This document shows, piece by piece, positions 22,232-39,300 of a stretch of DNA of 64,000 nt. Under the pieces are notes generated by a model that saw only the letters and a program-made list of their open reading frames with translations, did not search any database and had not been told where the DNA came from. Source of the DNA: Oscarella lobularis (lineage: Eukaryota > Porifera > Homoscleromorpha > Homosclerophorida > Oscarellidae); contig NC_089177.1 of NCBI RefSeq assembly GCF_947507565.1, positions 1,054,001 through 1,118,000 on the forward strand, in the 5' to 3' direction. Every line of letters starts with the position of its first letter. Within the stretch, counting starts at the first letter, position 1. Position numbers and translations under genes: made by a program.

Positions 22232-23099
22232 ACGAAGTCCCCGTGCGTGAGTGTATTATGCGCCTACTAAAATATACAAGCTATAAAAAACTGCATAGTC
22301 TGTTTTCTCATTGTCTATTTTCTCTTCGCTCAAGACGATCTTGGGATGACCGTTCACATCAAGAATTTGTCGAGCCAAATCCCTTTCCCTTTATATAAAT
22401 GTTAAACCTGAAAGAATAAAAAAAGCTAATACATCAGCATTTGCACTGAGCAGGCAGTGCGAAATGCGGAAGCAGTTACCGGTATTCGGCAGCCAATCAA
22501 CGGTCGAGAACGTCGTGCCGCCGCTGTTTGCCTAACAATCTGAATTATGCAAAATACTGACTTGCCGTTTTAGCGGATGCGCAAATCCGCCAAAAAAAGC
22601 ACAACGCCGGGCCAGACACAAAAGGGCCCCCACTTCGGATAACATCACGGAGATGCAGTTCGCTAAGGAGCGTACGAGCGAGGTTTGCTAGGAGGCTTAT
22701 GCGTGAGGTTCGCCTTCCACAAACCGAGCTACGCCGATCCGGATCGGCCACGAAGAAAAACGGGAACTTCCCGAGCTTACCAGGTCTTTCGAGCTGATAC
22801 TTGTCGCCGCTGAAGCTTCGCCTAGCGGCAAAAAAAGCCTTTCCGGTCATGTAGAGCCGCGATCGGGGTCCACACCGGTCCACACGCCGCCTCAAAGAGA
22901 GGTGGGATTGCACGTGGCCGCGAGTGCGACCAGTGCGTCAGTGCGTGCCCAATGCGCATCCTCGGCGATTCACTGAAAAATCATTTCCTGGCAATAATCA
23001 ATAATTTTTTATGAACAACTCACTTGTCTCTCTCTGTACACATAGACATAATAATCACATACTGTGACTCCATTCCGTGGCTATATACACTATAATTCT

Positions 23100-23820
23100 C
23101 TACATAAAAGACCCCAGCGAGTTGTCCAGTGCAAAACGACTACCTTTCCAATTAAAATGCGTAGGCGCCGACGTCTCCTCAGGACCGTCACAAAACTCAA
23201 AAGATCGACTCAACTCGATAGCCAAGCTCGATTTGATGAGTCCAACGCCGCCAACGCGCTCGACACTCGGATGATAGAGACGACCGCTTCCGGGTAGAGC
23301 GTAGATCTTGCTCGGCTCAAAGGGCACTGTGAGCTTATTGCCCGCTCCTCCGTACGACAGATATCCGTGTTCGTGTTCGGATTCGTCGCGAGGATCGACG
23401 TGGTGCGTGAAGACGATTGGTCGATCGTCGCAGCGCACGTAGTTCTGCTCGCGTCCGCACGGCGATACGTAGGGAAAGTCGGCGGCGTATTTTTCCGCGT
23501 TCGTGTTCAGCTTGAGACGTTTGAAGAAAAAGGCGAGAAATTCCTTATCTGAAATAGTTCAATAAATAAATAAATGATTATTAACTAATTATATTGGAGC
23601 CGCTTTACCTTTGAAGCACGTTATGAAATTTTTTATTTTGACGTCATCGAGAAAAAGCTATATGGTAGGAGAATTGGAGCTATAATCTCATTAGGATAGG
23701 TTTTTCCAAAAGAAAACAGACCTGGCCTTGATGATCTATGTAGTAGAAGTATTCTCGAAGCCCTGGTGAAGGCGATCGCCCTTGGATATAGAGCGAGAGC
23801 CTTCTAAATATCGAGTACAT
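23100..23820 (-). CDS. C8orf82: UPF0598 family protein (C8orf82 homologue)
   Basis: Three exons (23722-23820, 23609-23657, 23100-23548) join in frame to 198 residues. The core matches UPF0598: REYFYYIDHQGQLFLDD, KNFITCFKDKEFLAFFF, FPYVSPCGREQNYVRC, DRPIVFTH, GRLYHPSVERVGGVGLIKS. The N-terminus is basic and hydrophobic (FRRLSLYIQGR), compatible with a mitochondrial presequence. The biochemical function of the family is not established as far as I know. The gene shares an 85-bp upstream region with the BOD1-like gene on the other strand. Confidence 0.9.
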
Positions 23821-23905
23821 TGATCGAAGAGTCTCTTCAGCGAATTGCTACCGAAACGCATGCGCAGTTCTCTTCAAGCGGAACTTAGCATTGCGCGACG
23901 TCCCG
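23821..23905. promoter_or_regulatory. Bidirectional promoter region
   Basis: Only 85 bp separate the start codons of the UPF0598 gene (-) and the BOD1-like gene (+), so both must use this interval or overlap into each other's 5' ends. No TATA box is visible. Confidence 0.55.
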
Positions 23906-24933
23906 ATGGAAGACGACGAGGCCAAATTGAAGGAGATCGTTCGCGAACTTAAGTCAAAGGGCCACTTTGACAAATTTCGAAAGGATTGCATCAGTCAACT
24001 GGAGCAGAGCGTGAGAAACAGAAGAACTCGCCCAGATCGTTCGTTTTGGACGAACGATCGATCTCTTTAGTCTTTGTGCAATCGACTAAAGGAGGACGTC
24101 ACACGATTTGCGCAAAAGTTTCTAGAAGGCTACTCTTGGCCGTCTCCCGTACCGAAAAACGGCCTGAGAGAGATTTTGCGTCAAGAGCTAAGGCAGTAAG
24201 AATTTCTAGGCAAATTTCTTATTGGAATTGAAATTCCAATAAGAATTTATACCTATACCGAATTTTTAATTACTAGAACTTAATAATAGATATCTAAATT
24301 AATTATTTATTTTCTGCACTTACCTTCAGATCCAGGCTTTTATCCAAAGTCAACGGCATCGTTTCGGACGTTGTCGATTCGAGTGCCGAGACGGCGTTTC
24401 GACCTCTCGTCATTCCCATTGTTCGAAGTCACTATCCTCTCGATAGCGGCGTTGTCGCAGTCACAGAGGAAAGAAAGTCTCCTTCTCCTTCACCTCCCCC
24501 ACTTCCCCCCGACAACGATTCTCCTCCGCCTCCTCCGCCTCCACCGCCGCCGCCGCCGCCACCACCACCACCACCTCCCCCTCCGGATGACCCACCAAAG
24601 ACGCTCTCTCCACCTCCCCCCATTGACGATGCGAAAAAGACGAAGAAGGAGAGTCGATGGGACAAGAAATTTCCCGTCCGATCTAAAAAGCCGAAGGAGG
24701 GGAGTCCTAAGGAAACGAAAGAACAAATAGAAGAAGTGGAGGAAAACGTTACCAACGAAGAAGAGACGGCGACACCGAGTCCAAAAGAAACCGATGAAAC
24801 CGAAACGACTGACAACGTGCTCCCTGAAGACAAAGAGGAGATAACTCCAGAGGAGTTCGACGGGGAGAAAAAAGAAGTCGAGGACCTCGAACCGGCGACG
24901 GAGCCACCCAAAAAGAAGCCGCGTCTCTCTTGA
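23906..24933 (+). CDS. BOD1/SHG1-domain protein
   Basis: Three exons (23906-24010, 24071-24195, 24330-24933) give 277 residues. The first 110 residues match the BOD1/SHG1 domain: LKEIVRELKSKGHFDKFRKD, VTRFAQKFLEGYSW, LREILRQELRQS, VSDVVDSSAETAFRPLV. BOD1 controls PP2A at kinetochores; the related BOD1L1 and yeast Shg1 are tied to SET1/COMPASS chromatin complexes. After the domain comes a run of about 19 prolines, then an acidic, Ser/Thr-rich tail with basic clusters (KKTKKESRWDKKF, PPKKKPRLS at the end, a likely nuclear signal). The length and tail fit a chromatin protein better than a short BOD1, but this is inference. Confidence 0.85.
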
Positions 24934-25113
24934 GAAGTCGTCGTCGAGCCGGAAAAGATTCTACGCACGAGAACGCGATCGGCGACGCGACGAGATTCCC
25001 AAGAGTCGACCTAACATTCAATTTATATAGATGCACGTCACACGTCTAGGTGATTAGAAATAATGAACTCGTCTAAAAGTGACTCGAGACAACGTTTGTG
25101 CTTATGTGAAATC

Positions 25114-27694
25114 TCAGAACGCGGTCACGCATTGCTTACAGTCGCTCAGATTCGCGTAGCGCTGTCCAATTTCGTCTCCTCGCTTATCGGCGAGCATCGG
25201 CTTCGCGTACGTCCCGGCGGCGATCTTCTTCTCCTTGTCGATCACGTCGCATTGGCACTTATCGCAGCGATTGCGTTCGATTCGTAGTCCCACGCGCACC
25301 ATGAAATTGTGAAACGAGTCCTTGTGCTGGCGCCACGACTTGCGCGACTCCTTGGAGAGCGCGACGAAGAAGAGAAGCGCGTACGACGAGACGCACATGG
25401 AGAGAGCGCCGATGCAGAAGAGAACGGGGTACAAGTAGCGACGATAGTCCTGCGGGCACGTCGACGGATCTTCCTTGATTGTCATGCAGATGAAATAGTC
25501 GGTCAGGTCGCACTCGAGTTTCTTCGAGTTGAACATGAGGGGGATTTGGGGAGCGAAGAAGAAGAGGCACATGACGGGGAAGGCGGCGATGAGAATGAGG
25601 TAGCGTTTCTCGAGTTTTCCGACCGGTTGAGCGACGACCTTTTTCACTTGCGATCCATTCCAGTAGATAAGCGTAGGCTAAAAGAAAAGAAAGAGTAATT
25701 TATTTATTTATTTATTTATAAGGACCGTCTTCTTACCCTGCAATCTCGCACGGCAAAGAATAGAAGAACCATTGTCAAGGCGACTATAAAAATGACTTGC
25801 AAGGGCAGCGAGAGCGTGAAATATCCCGTGCTCAAGTCGACGGGACCGCACGCCAGCGGGTCGGTGCTCTGGAGTCCGTAGGCCGATTCGCTATCCTTGA
25901 TGAAGGCGGCGCCGACGAGAAGCGCGGGAATGCCCCAAGCGATGATGGATTCGATTACGTGGATGAGAACGGGTCGACTTCGGAAGGCGTCCGAGAGGTC
26001 GGAGGAGAAGAGCGTGAGGAGACGATTGACGAGGAGAAACATCCACCACATGTACATGGAGAGTGTGGCAAAGTGATAAATAGCCCCTAGGGGGAAAAGA
26101 GTAATGTAAAATTAAAAGAGGGCCTGGCGTATAGAGTGCGTTCTTAGGCGTTTACCTTGATAGGTGCAAAACGTTGTTGGCTTCAGAAACGCCGTCGCCC
26201 AATCGTCGGCCGAGCAATAGGCCTGTCTTTTACCCATCGTCATTCCAATTCCAATCACAATACCTTAGAAGAGAAAAAAATGTATTTGCTAATTGAAACC
26301 TCAAATAAGAGGAAACTCCACGTGGTAAGGAGATTCCACTGTAAAATATAAACCAGCTTACAGCCAATAAAAGCGCAGACATTGATGTAGAGGACGATTA
26401 CGCCCGACAAGTTGTGCCTAACAACGTGAACAAGCATCAACCTAATCTCCACAATAGCGCGGCTCATTATTACAAGGACTTGCAGCTGGCCCAATTGATA
26501 AAGACGACCAGCGACGATACGATGCCAATGATGAAGGCAACCCACGTCGAGGTAGTGATCGCGTCACTCTCGCCGAGACTATTCCACGACCACAACCCGC
26601 ATCTTGGACTGCACGGCACATCAGGAAGCGAAGACGGAACGAGGGGCGCGGGACACGACGACGACGACGAACTGCCGTTGCTATCCGACGCACCAGCATT
26701 CCCAATGACGAGTTCTAGGCCAACAATAAATAATATCACCAATTAAAATAGATCAATACCTTCCGCGTGAACGGTCTCGTTCACATGACAGCTGTAGAAT
26801 GTATCGGCATCTTCGGGTAGACTATCGCAGGGCACAATCTTCATAGCGCCGTATGTGACTGGGTCGAGCTTGGCCACCGCTTTAGCAGCGGTCCATTCGA
26901 ATTTACAAAATCGATTCTCCGCTCGCCTGCATCCGGTCGGACACATGGGCACGCCGTACTCATTTCCCTCGGCGTCCGTTCCGCAATAGGGATAGGCGAT
27001 TTGGCAGAGGAGCTCGGACGGTTTTCCGTGCGCGACGCACGTCTCCGTCGCGTAACTGTCCATCATTCCAAAAAGATTCGCGAGGTCTTTTTCGATCTGC
27101 CGCTGCGTGCGATTCATCGCGATGAAGACGCGAGCGGAAGGACGCGCGTCGAGAAACCGAGAGCAAACCGACGACGCGTTCAAGATCTCGCAACGAGACA
27201 CCTGAGGAGAAAACGATCAATATAGGGTGTTCATATATGAACACAGTGGCGTGTTCATGGCATGTATGACAACGTCAATTAGTACAGATAAAAAAATACC
27301 GGGGAATCTGTCACGTGACTTTTTATAAGTATGACGTCAGAAAGTTTTACGTATTGACTGAAGTAAAATGGGGTGGCTCGCGTCGTCAAAAAAAATCGAA
27401 CGCGGAGACTCTTTCGGGGGGGCGTACCTTCTCGCTTTCCGTTAGCACGGTCGGGCTTTCGGCAGTGTCGCCGGCGCCGCACGACGTCTGCTTGGGCATG
27501 ACGTAGAGAACGGTGGGCGCGCTGAGAAAGCCCCAGACGGCGACGAGTGCGAGACCGTAGACGAAGTAGAGTACGATCTGTTTCGTGTCCTGCGGCTGCT
27601 GAGCCGATGGGCATTGCTGCGCGATAAACCCACAATAAACAGGCGGATACGACGAACAAAGGGACGCGTGCGCGTTCGCGCTGATGTGGAACCG
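25114..27694 (-). CDS. Frizzled-like seven-TM receptor, first exon uncertain
   Basis: Seven exons, 27428-27694, 26760-27201, 26509-26714, 26362-26446, 26156-26263, 25737-26086 and 25114-25677, keep one frame over 673 residues. The extracellular part has an FZ-like Cys-rich domain (LLCQIAYPYC, PMCPTGCRRAENRFC). Hydrophobic segments follow, including VIVLYINVCAFIGC, MYMWWMFLLVNRLL, VIFIVALTMVLLFFAVRDCR, ILIAAFPVMCLFFF and VLFCIGALSMCVSS. After the last one comes ESRKSWRQH, aligning with the KTxxxW motif that binds Dishevelled, but the Lys and Thr are Glu and Ser. An additional hydrophobic segment (IVLYFVYGLALVAVWGFL) precedes the FZ-like domain. The N-terminus is unsettled: a tiny exon ending near 27901 (MSGEKE) would join in frame but is weak. 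Wnt binding is not shown. Confidence 0.72.
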
Positions 27695-28181
27695 CTGGAA
27701 CGCGTGGGGGAGGGGAGAGGTTCTACTTGGAACTTCTGAAGCTACATTGTGGATTGTCGAACGGGTTTAGTGGCTCGATCGCGCGGGTGTTCGAATTACG
27801 ACGTGCTCTCCGCCACGGACTCTGCGCGATGTGCAATGGAGCGTTGGGGACTCGTTCTGCGGAGGGGGTTCCCTCGCGAAGAACGACGGCGTACAGATGC
27901 TTACCTCTTTTTCTCCCGACATCGTCGAAGCGACCGCGTAACTCGTCCTGTTTCTCTTGGCACTCAGCCTAGAGTAGGAAAATTAGCATGTGACAGGTAC
28001 GAGTCCCGTATGCTTTTTTGTGTAATGGCTAATAATGTCATTACACTTAACAATTGTAATTATAAGATACGACAGCCTATACACAGTTTGTGCTTACGAT
28101 ATAAAGACTGCGACGAAAATACAAAAAGAGATTTTTGTTCCATTAGAGTGCAGGGGGAAGGGGGAGGTGTTTGTGAAAAAC

Positions 28182-32371
<4,190 letters not shown>

Positions 32372-32728
32372 CGAGCGGGAGATTGTTTTTCGGTCGAGTT
32401 CGGCTGTTCGATCTTGTGCTGATTTTCTGACGAGCTGCGAGACTGGATTAAGCGACGAGAACGATGCGAATTTCGGCGAGTTTTTGGTTACTTCGGTAAC
32501 TCCACCCTTCGTCGAGATCCCGTATGCAAACAAGAACACGAGTTGAAATCGTGATAGCCCCATCGAAAAACGTATCAAAATCAATACCGTTGAATGAATG
32601 AGCTGCGAGTGTTTGTCGGAAATTATATCTTTTTGAAAAAAGACAAAGACAGTCAGTCATCTTCATTAGTCAAACGCTTCTCATAAGAAACTCAACAACA
32701 GGGAACATAAACGAACGTGCGCTTCATC

Positions 32729-35109
32729 TCACTTTTCAATGCCAGTGGCACTGACAGCAAAGCCGGCATAAATCAAGTTCTCACGGGGAAACGATTTTTC
32801 TAGGCCCGACGTATCGACCAAATCAACGCAAAAAGGAGGCTTGACCACCTTAGCCAAAAATCGCTTTCCCAGAACTTCGGCTGAAAAGAAAGCGCGCGCC
32901 TCGGCAGACCAAACCATCGAGCCCTTCGGCTTGATCCCGTGCAAACGAAAGCACGCCGCACTGGCGGCGCAGGAGACGAAACGTCGCTCGAGCGAACGCA
33001 CGGTGCCGTCCCTAAACGAAACGACCTCGACATTACCAAAATCGACGAAACGCACGTAATATCTTCCGCAGGGAAGCTCCTTCTCGACTTCGGCGCGATA
33101 CCAGACGCCGTCGGTGCTGAAACGAGCGCAGCACGCCTCGCCGACTTTCAGCGTCGACGACGTCGATTCGTCGACGAACCACGAAGCGTTGCGAACGGCG
33201 ACGTTGAGAGCCGAATTCATCTCGCCGAGCGACTCGAGCGACGGCAATAGAACCTGCGCCCAGAAGCCGTCCGGACCGTCGGCGGAGACGACGAGAACGG
33301 AAAAGATTTTGCCGTCGAGAGGAACGCGACAGGGAGGTATGATGTTGAGCGGCAGAAGTTCGACGAGATCGACCACCTCCGAAGCGACGAGCTTCGCCGC
33401 GAAGGATCTTCCGAGACAGCGCTTCTTGAATTCGTCGACCGATTTGAACAGCACAGCGGCGTCGCGAAGACGAAATCGGATGGCTTGGAAAGGAAAGGCG
33501 ACGTCCGACGACCGGATGGGACGCACGTCGTCGACGGCGACGATTTCCACGTTTCCGAAATCGGCGAAAAAAACGCGCACGCGATCGTTGCCCGGCGACG
33601 TTTCCTTGACGATGGCGCGATACCATTTGCCGTCGTCGGCGGTGTAGCGAGCGTAGACGATTTCGTCGAGACGGGGACGATACCCTCGAGATGGAAGGGA
33701 CGTGTGACTCGAGCAATAGACGTCGATTTCGTCATTGAACTTGTTGAGCGCGTCGATCCTCTTTGCGTCGTCGCTGAGAAGCGCCCAAAAGGTCGCGATC
33801 GATTCGACGTGGACGACGACGACGACGAACGTCGCGCCGACGGCGTGCGCGCACTTGACGAACTTCGCGTCGCGCGTGGCGAAACATCTCGGCGACCGCA
33901 GCGGCGGCGGCGGCACGGCGATGTTCTCGCGAACGGCGACGCGCCTTCGCACGAGCATGTCGACGATATTTTCCCCCGTCGAAGCGTCGTAGAAGTCGAG
34001 GGTGTGAACGAAAGGGTCGCAGTCGACGCGCTTAACGAGACGTCCCTTCCAGCGCTTCACGCTGGAGAGGCATCGCACCAGATCCTGCTGCGACGACGTG
34101 ATAATGACGTTCGGGACGAAGGCATGTTGAGACTGAATGGGAAACGTCGAGTAAATGCGACGAGACGGGAGCGCGGCCACGTTGTTGGTGGGGACGCACA
34201 TAACGTAGCCGTAATCGGCAAATCTAACCCACGCCATCGATTGATTGCCGAGTAATTTGGTCACCGTGCCGCGATACCATTGCTGCTCGGCGGCGACTAG
34301 TCGCACGGCGACGAGTTGATGAACGCGACAGACGGTGTCGACTTCGTGCAGGGTAAGCGATCGCGGCGGCGGCGTGCAATCGCGCTGAAGCTGGTCGACG
34401 AGCAACGCCAATTTCTGGAGGTTCTTATTCTCGTTCACCTGAAACGAGACGTGAAGCCATCGGTCACGATTGACGTATGATATAATCGCATCGAAAGAGC
34501 GATCAAGGGGAATAGTCATGCGAGGCATGGCGCCGATTTGGGTGACGAGAGGAAATTGCGGCAACAGCGACGTTGATTGCGGCAGAGCGTCCAAGGAAGG
34601 CTTTGGCTTTGATTGCAGAGTGTTCAATGAAGGTTTCGGCTTTGATTGTAGAGTGTTCAAGGAAGGTTTTGGCTTAGATTGCAGTGTATCCACGTGATGT
34701 TGCTGGAACAATTTCGCTTGCTCCGACGCTACTGTCGAGATTTTCCTTGCATCTTTTAGCTTCTTGGAATCCTCTGTCGTTGGTTCTGTCCCTAGATTCA
34801 CTCTCGTGAAGATCCTCGTCGTGGAATCATCGGATTTTTCATCTGCTGCGAGGCGCCTGTTTTCTTTTCCCTTCGAAACGTCAGCTCCGTCGTCTTTCTT
34901 CGGTTCTCTCTCGGGATCCATTTTCAGTAGTCCTAGTGCACGCAAGACGTCATTTCCAACGTTCACGTCATAAGCGTCGTCGTCGACGACGTCGTCGTCA
35001 CTATCCCATTCGTCATCTCCCAAAATATTGCCTTGCAATGTCTCATTGCCGCCGTCGCCGCCGCCGCCGTCGCCGCCGCCGTCGTCGCCGCCGCCGTCGT
35101 CGTCGCCGC

Positions 35110-35157
<48 letters not shown>

Positions 35158-36268
35158 TGTCCCATTCTTCGTCTCCCAAAAGATTGCCTTTTGACGTCTC
35201 AGCGTTGTAACCGCCGCCGCCGCCGCCGCCGTCGTCACTGTCCCATTCGTCGTATCCCGGAAAATCGCCGCCTCCTAACGACTCTTCATCGTCTGGAAGA
35301 AAGAATTCGCTCACCGCCGCATAGCCGCACAACTGATCGGTATATTCTTCAAGTTTTCTCTTTCCCTCGGCCTTCTCGCTCAGCGCACGATCATCTTCAT
35401 CTTCCTTCCCATCCTTCCCTACTGGCGGATTCTCCTTCTTATTCGGATTCTCAACAAAAGGGCTAAAAGGCCTTGTCAGCTCAACTGAATGATTTGAGAG
35501 GCGAAGAGCAAGGGTTCCGCCCTTTGAGCCCATCTTGAAGCCGTCAAAACGAGAAATAGCAGTGAGAGCCCCTTCTCCTGTCTCGAATCTCACAAAGCTA
35601 AAAAGAAAAATGATTAGCCTGCCATTCCAGAAACACCCGTTTCAACTTACCAAGCCCGCGTTAGTAAATTTTTTCGCATTGGAAGAAAGTGCACGTTGAG
35701 GACTTTTCCACAAGATGAAAAGAATCTCGTCACATCGAACTAAACCATCAAAATAAGAACGCGCACCTATTTAATTATTTATTTAATTAATCAATTATGT
35801 ACTTCACTAAAAGAAACTGGCATCGTTCCGACGTACACTTCGTTCCTCGACACGGCTTTCTGGGCTGGAGATTTCGATTTCTGTAAGCTCCGAAACCACC
35901 TCTGATTTCTAAAAAAAAATCGGTGCTTTGCTGACAATTTCCCGGATTAGATTTCTGCACCTCGCATCCGTCGACATTTCGAATTCGCTTGTCTGATCGT
36001 ACGAATTGAATGTAGGCGATTCGTAGTCGTCCTTCATTGGATCGAACGCGGCGTCCAACGCCGACAAATCTCTAATAAAATATGCCACGTGCATTTCGGG
36101 GGCCGTTCTCTCCTTCGCTTACCCTGCCTCGTCACGGGCTGTCTCTCTTCTCTGAACTGCATTGAGTGGCGTCGCCATTGCTCCCAGGAACAAACTAGAG
36201 AAAGGATTGTCGGTTTTTTGGGGGGCGATAGGTCGTCCACGCCTGCGCAATGCGAATACCATATTCAT
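32729..36268 (-). CDS. RRM plus three-Tudor protein (TDRD-like)
   Basis: Five exons (36123-36268, 35961-36071, 35803-35908, 35651-35739, 32729-35597) give 1106 residues. Exons 3-5 form an RNA recognition motif (EVYVGTMPVSFSEF, FFSSCGKVLNVHFLP, ACFVRFETGEGALTAISRF). Then comes a long acidic, Gly/Asp-rich segment from trinucleotide repeats, then three direct repeats of LQSKPKPSLNT. Three extended Tudor domains follow: QWYRGTVTKLL...RFADYGYV; KWYRAIVKETS...FFADFGNVE; VWYRAEVEKEL...RFVDFGNVE. Tudor domains of this type bind methyl-arginine tails of PIWI proteins, so a role in germline or stem-cell piRNA granules is likely. RRM with Tudor recalls TDRD10, which has fewer Tudor domains, so orthology is open. 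The start lies 87 bp from the stop of the upstream RECK-like gene. Confidence 0.85.
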
Positions 36269-36354
36269 TAATTCTCTCACGTGAACATAACGGCTAAGCA
36301 GAGATAATAGTCAACACATCGAGTCTCTTTGTTGTGCACGTGCGCACGGCAGAC

Positions 36355-39300
36355 TTAACGCCAGAATTGCAATGCATACATTGACAGAAAAACGCAAAAC
36401 ACGACGAAAACAAGTGAAGCCGCCTCCTTTGGCGCCCCTATAATAGAGACAAGACTTAGAGAAATACATCTTAGATACAGATACGTGCTAACTAAATAAC
36501 TGTACCAGTAGAAGTGATCATATCAGAATAATATAAATAATTCTTTCTGGACTACTGTAATGTAATCTTACCTGAATAGTCCGTGCGATCTTCTAAGAGA
36601 AGAGAATTTCCTGCGACGACGAGATTCCCCAGTTGGCTGTCGGATTGTCCTCCGACATATCTCTCGAGAACCTCCTTTACCTCGTCGTAGGAAGCTGGCT
36701 GGACGCCCCGACTAGTAACAGTAAAGTTGACTTCAATGAATCCATTCGCCATTAGCCTAGACACATCATCCTCTAACCAATTCGTAAGGTGGTTCTCTGT
36801 ACCTAAAAGCATTGATTGTAACGGACTGTTTTCCTCGCAGGTTGACAAACAATTTCTCAATCTAAATTTCATCTTTCTACTCGTGCTTCCTCGTTTATCT
36901 TCTATGTACGTTGAATTCGACGTTTCGCGAAAGATTCCTGAAAATAGGGCTCGCGTCGAATTGCAATAGCGGCGTCCACGGCACTCCTCGCAGAACAAGT
37001 GCCACAGAAACGTTGATCTCCTTCACCCCACCCGCGGGAGGAGTCGAAAACGCGCTCAAATTCCAGCACTGATTATAGACACTCGTCGAGCCGATCATCT
37101 GACAAATAGCTAACGACGTTCGACCCTCGTCGGCGGCTTTGCACTTATTCAAAACCGAAACGCACTCGGTCCTAAACGGGATTGCAAAAAATCTGCAAAA
37201 AATGATTTTTTTTCTATTACTGGCAGAGCAAGGACAGGTCATTGACGTCTTGGCAAGGTTGAGCAAAAAGGAAACAGGCGAGAGACTGAAAATACACCAG
37301 TTATAAACGTTTTGTCGTACGGTTTTCTTTACCTTGAAATACTTCGCTTCGCACGAGTCTATCGATTTTAGTTTAATGACTTGACCGTTGATTGACATGG
37401 ATTTATCGGCGAGCCATTTTGCGTGCAATGCAGCCGCCAGACTTTCGACTGAGAGTCCACAGAGACCGCCAGCCAACCGATATTCGTACGGTCTATATCA
37501 ACGTAAAATGTAAATAAGTCTCTTCTAAAATTCGTGCGCTCAGTTTCAGACACCTGTTGTTGAAATCTGAGCAGAAGTCGAGTTGATCGCATCCTCCTGC
37601 ACATATTCCGTATTCCACTACGCATGCAAACGGTTATGTAAAGCACAAGGTTAAATTAATGAATATCTTACCGCTAGAAAGGCACTGCAGCATTTGAATC
37701 TAAAATTCCAACTGATATCTGTATCAGGGTGATTCTCTTTTGATCTTACCTGACTCAAGTCGCGCTTGCAAGCAAGCCAAGACGAAGAGAACGGCAACGA
37801 CGAATTCATCGCCTTGAAAAAGAAAACGATTCACCAGTTGCGCAGTTCCAAAGGCGATTGATACCTCTATACACGAGTTTTCGCACGACGATCCAACGGC
37901 GTGTTTGCAGCAGTCCATGATGTCTAAATCATCTGGAACTGACTGGCGCTACGAACACCGTGCAGTCTACCCCACCTTGTCCAATGTAAGAGTCTTGGGA
38001 AAGTCCTCGAAAGAGAGAACGAATGTCTGTAAGCGTCATTCCACTCCCTGCAATATAAGTATGTTGTGCAGCACGCAAGGGAAGGAATACTATGTGATAT
38101 CTTTACTGTCGGAAATGCACATGAGCATCTTTGTCTAGAGAAGAAAACTCGCACTCAATTTCAAACGTGGTATACCCCCTGTACCTCCTCCAGCCGAAAA
38201 CAGTTCAAAGGATTGATAGAAGCCATTTCGCTATCGCTTGACAAATTGCTGGACATTAAATTCTAAGACGAAAATCGAATGCTAAATGTGAGTGCATCAA
38301 TTTCCACTGACCGTGCAAACATCTTGACAAGACTTCCCACTGGCAATCGATTCGTTACAGCAAAAACTCATAGACACTGCAACGGTATAATCAGCAAAAG
38401 AAAGATTGAATTTTCAGATAGTCACTCATAATGGCTTCTTCCGCGCTGCCTTCGCCTCCTCCGCCGCCTCCGTCGCCACCGTCGTCGTCGTCACTCAGAC
38501 AAGTGCCGTCATCGCAGACGGCGAGAAGATGATACTTGACTACCTCCATTTCGCTGTCAAGTCCGCTTCCTGGTTCGCGCACGGAGAGCACGTGCGTCGA
38601 CCAAAAATTGTCGGTGATCTAGAGAACGAGTCCAATGAAACGAAGATATCGTAAAGGCGACCCCTTTTCAACTGTTTTGCACTGAGATTTGCACGCGTCG
38701 TCGCTTTGCTCGCAACACTCCTCCGTCAGCGGTTTGATTCCATAATGCGCTTCGACGAGATCGACGAAACATCGTACAATCGAATAACTCTACGCGCGTA
38801 CGAATTGCTTTTAGACGTCGAATGAGGCGCGCGCGCGCGCGCGCGCGTGTACAATTCTACTTCTTTTTTGAAGCACTTGTTCACTAGGTCGCTTCCACTG
38901 ATCGAGCCATCGGTGAACTAAGACGAATAAATAGAAATAGACGACTGTCGCAGTAATAAATGAAGAAGAAATCGTGTCTCACGTTCTTGCAAGAATGCTG
39001 GCAGTCGATGCTCCCCCACGAGTCGTCGCAACAGTCCCGAAAATCTGCAAAAGAGAAATTGATTCAAAATGAATCGACGACGGTAGAGGAATTTTTTTAA
39101 AAAAAAACGTGCCAAATAGAAATCTTTCTCTAAACGTCAGAGACGCTTGACTCTCCAAGCACGATATGAATTCTCCCTAGAGAAATCCCCAATGGGATAT
39201 ACTTAATTTATCGGTATACAAAACATTACGTCATTTCTGCAAGTACGTTCCATACTTTGCAACAGATTTCTGTTCACCGACGGCTGATCGAAAACCTTTA

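Larger units (their letters stand above)
21580..23099. other. Repeat-rich intergenic region
   Basis: No supported gene. It contains the 38-bp tandem array, a (CCTAT)-like simple repeat near 22120-22170 and the hairpin at 22202-22231. A minus-strand open frame at 22545-22913 has no recognisable domain, no splice support and an Arg/Ser-rich random look. Confidence 0.5.

Noticed and set aside
22545-22913. 122-residue minus-strand frame in the repeat-rich gap
   Set aside because: No domain, biased composition, no promoter or splice support.
27900-27968. Possible exon AECQEKQDELRGRF after a CTCTAG acceptor
   Set aside because: At first it looked like more SLK/STK10 coiled coil, but that gene already stops at 28182. 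It may be 5' sequence of the Frizzled-like gene; not enough support to annotate.
34936-35466. Arg-rich and Ser/Pro-rich plus-strand frames
   Set aside because: Shadows of the Asp/Gly repeat of the Tudor gene.
38822-38850. (CG)n run as a Z-DNA or regulatory element
   Set aside because: It lies in a short intron of RECK-like gene A between GTACAC and GCGTAG; probably simple repeat slippage.
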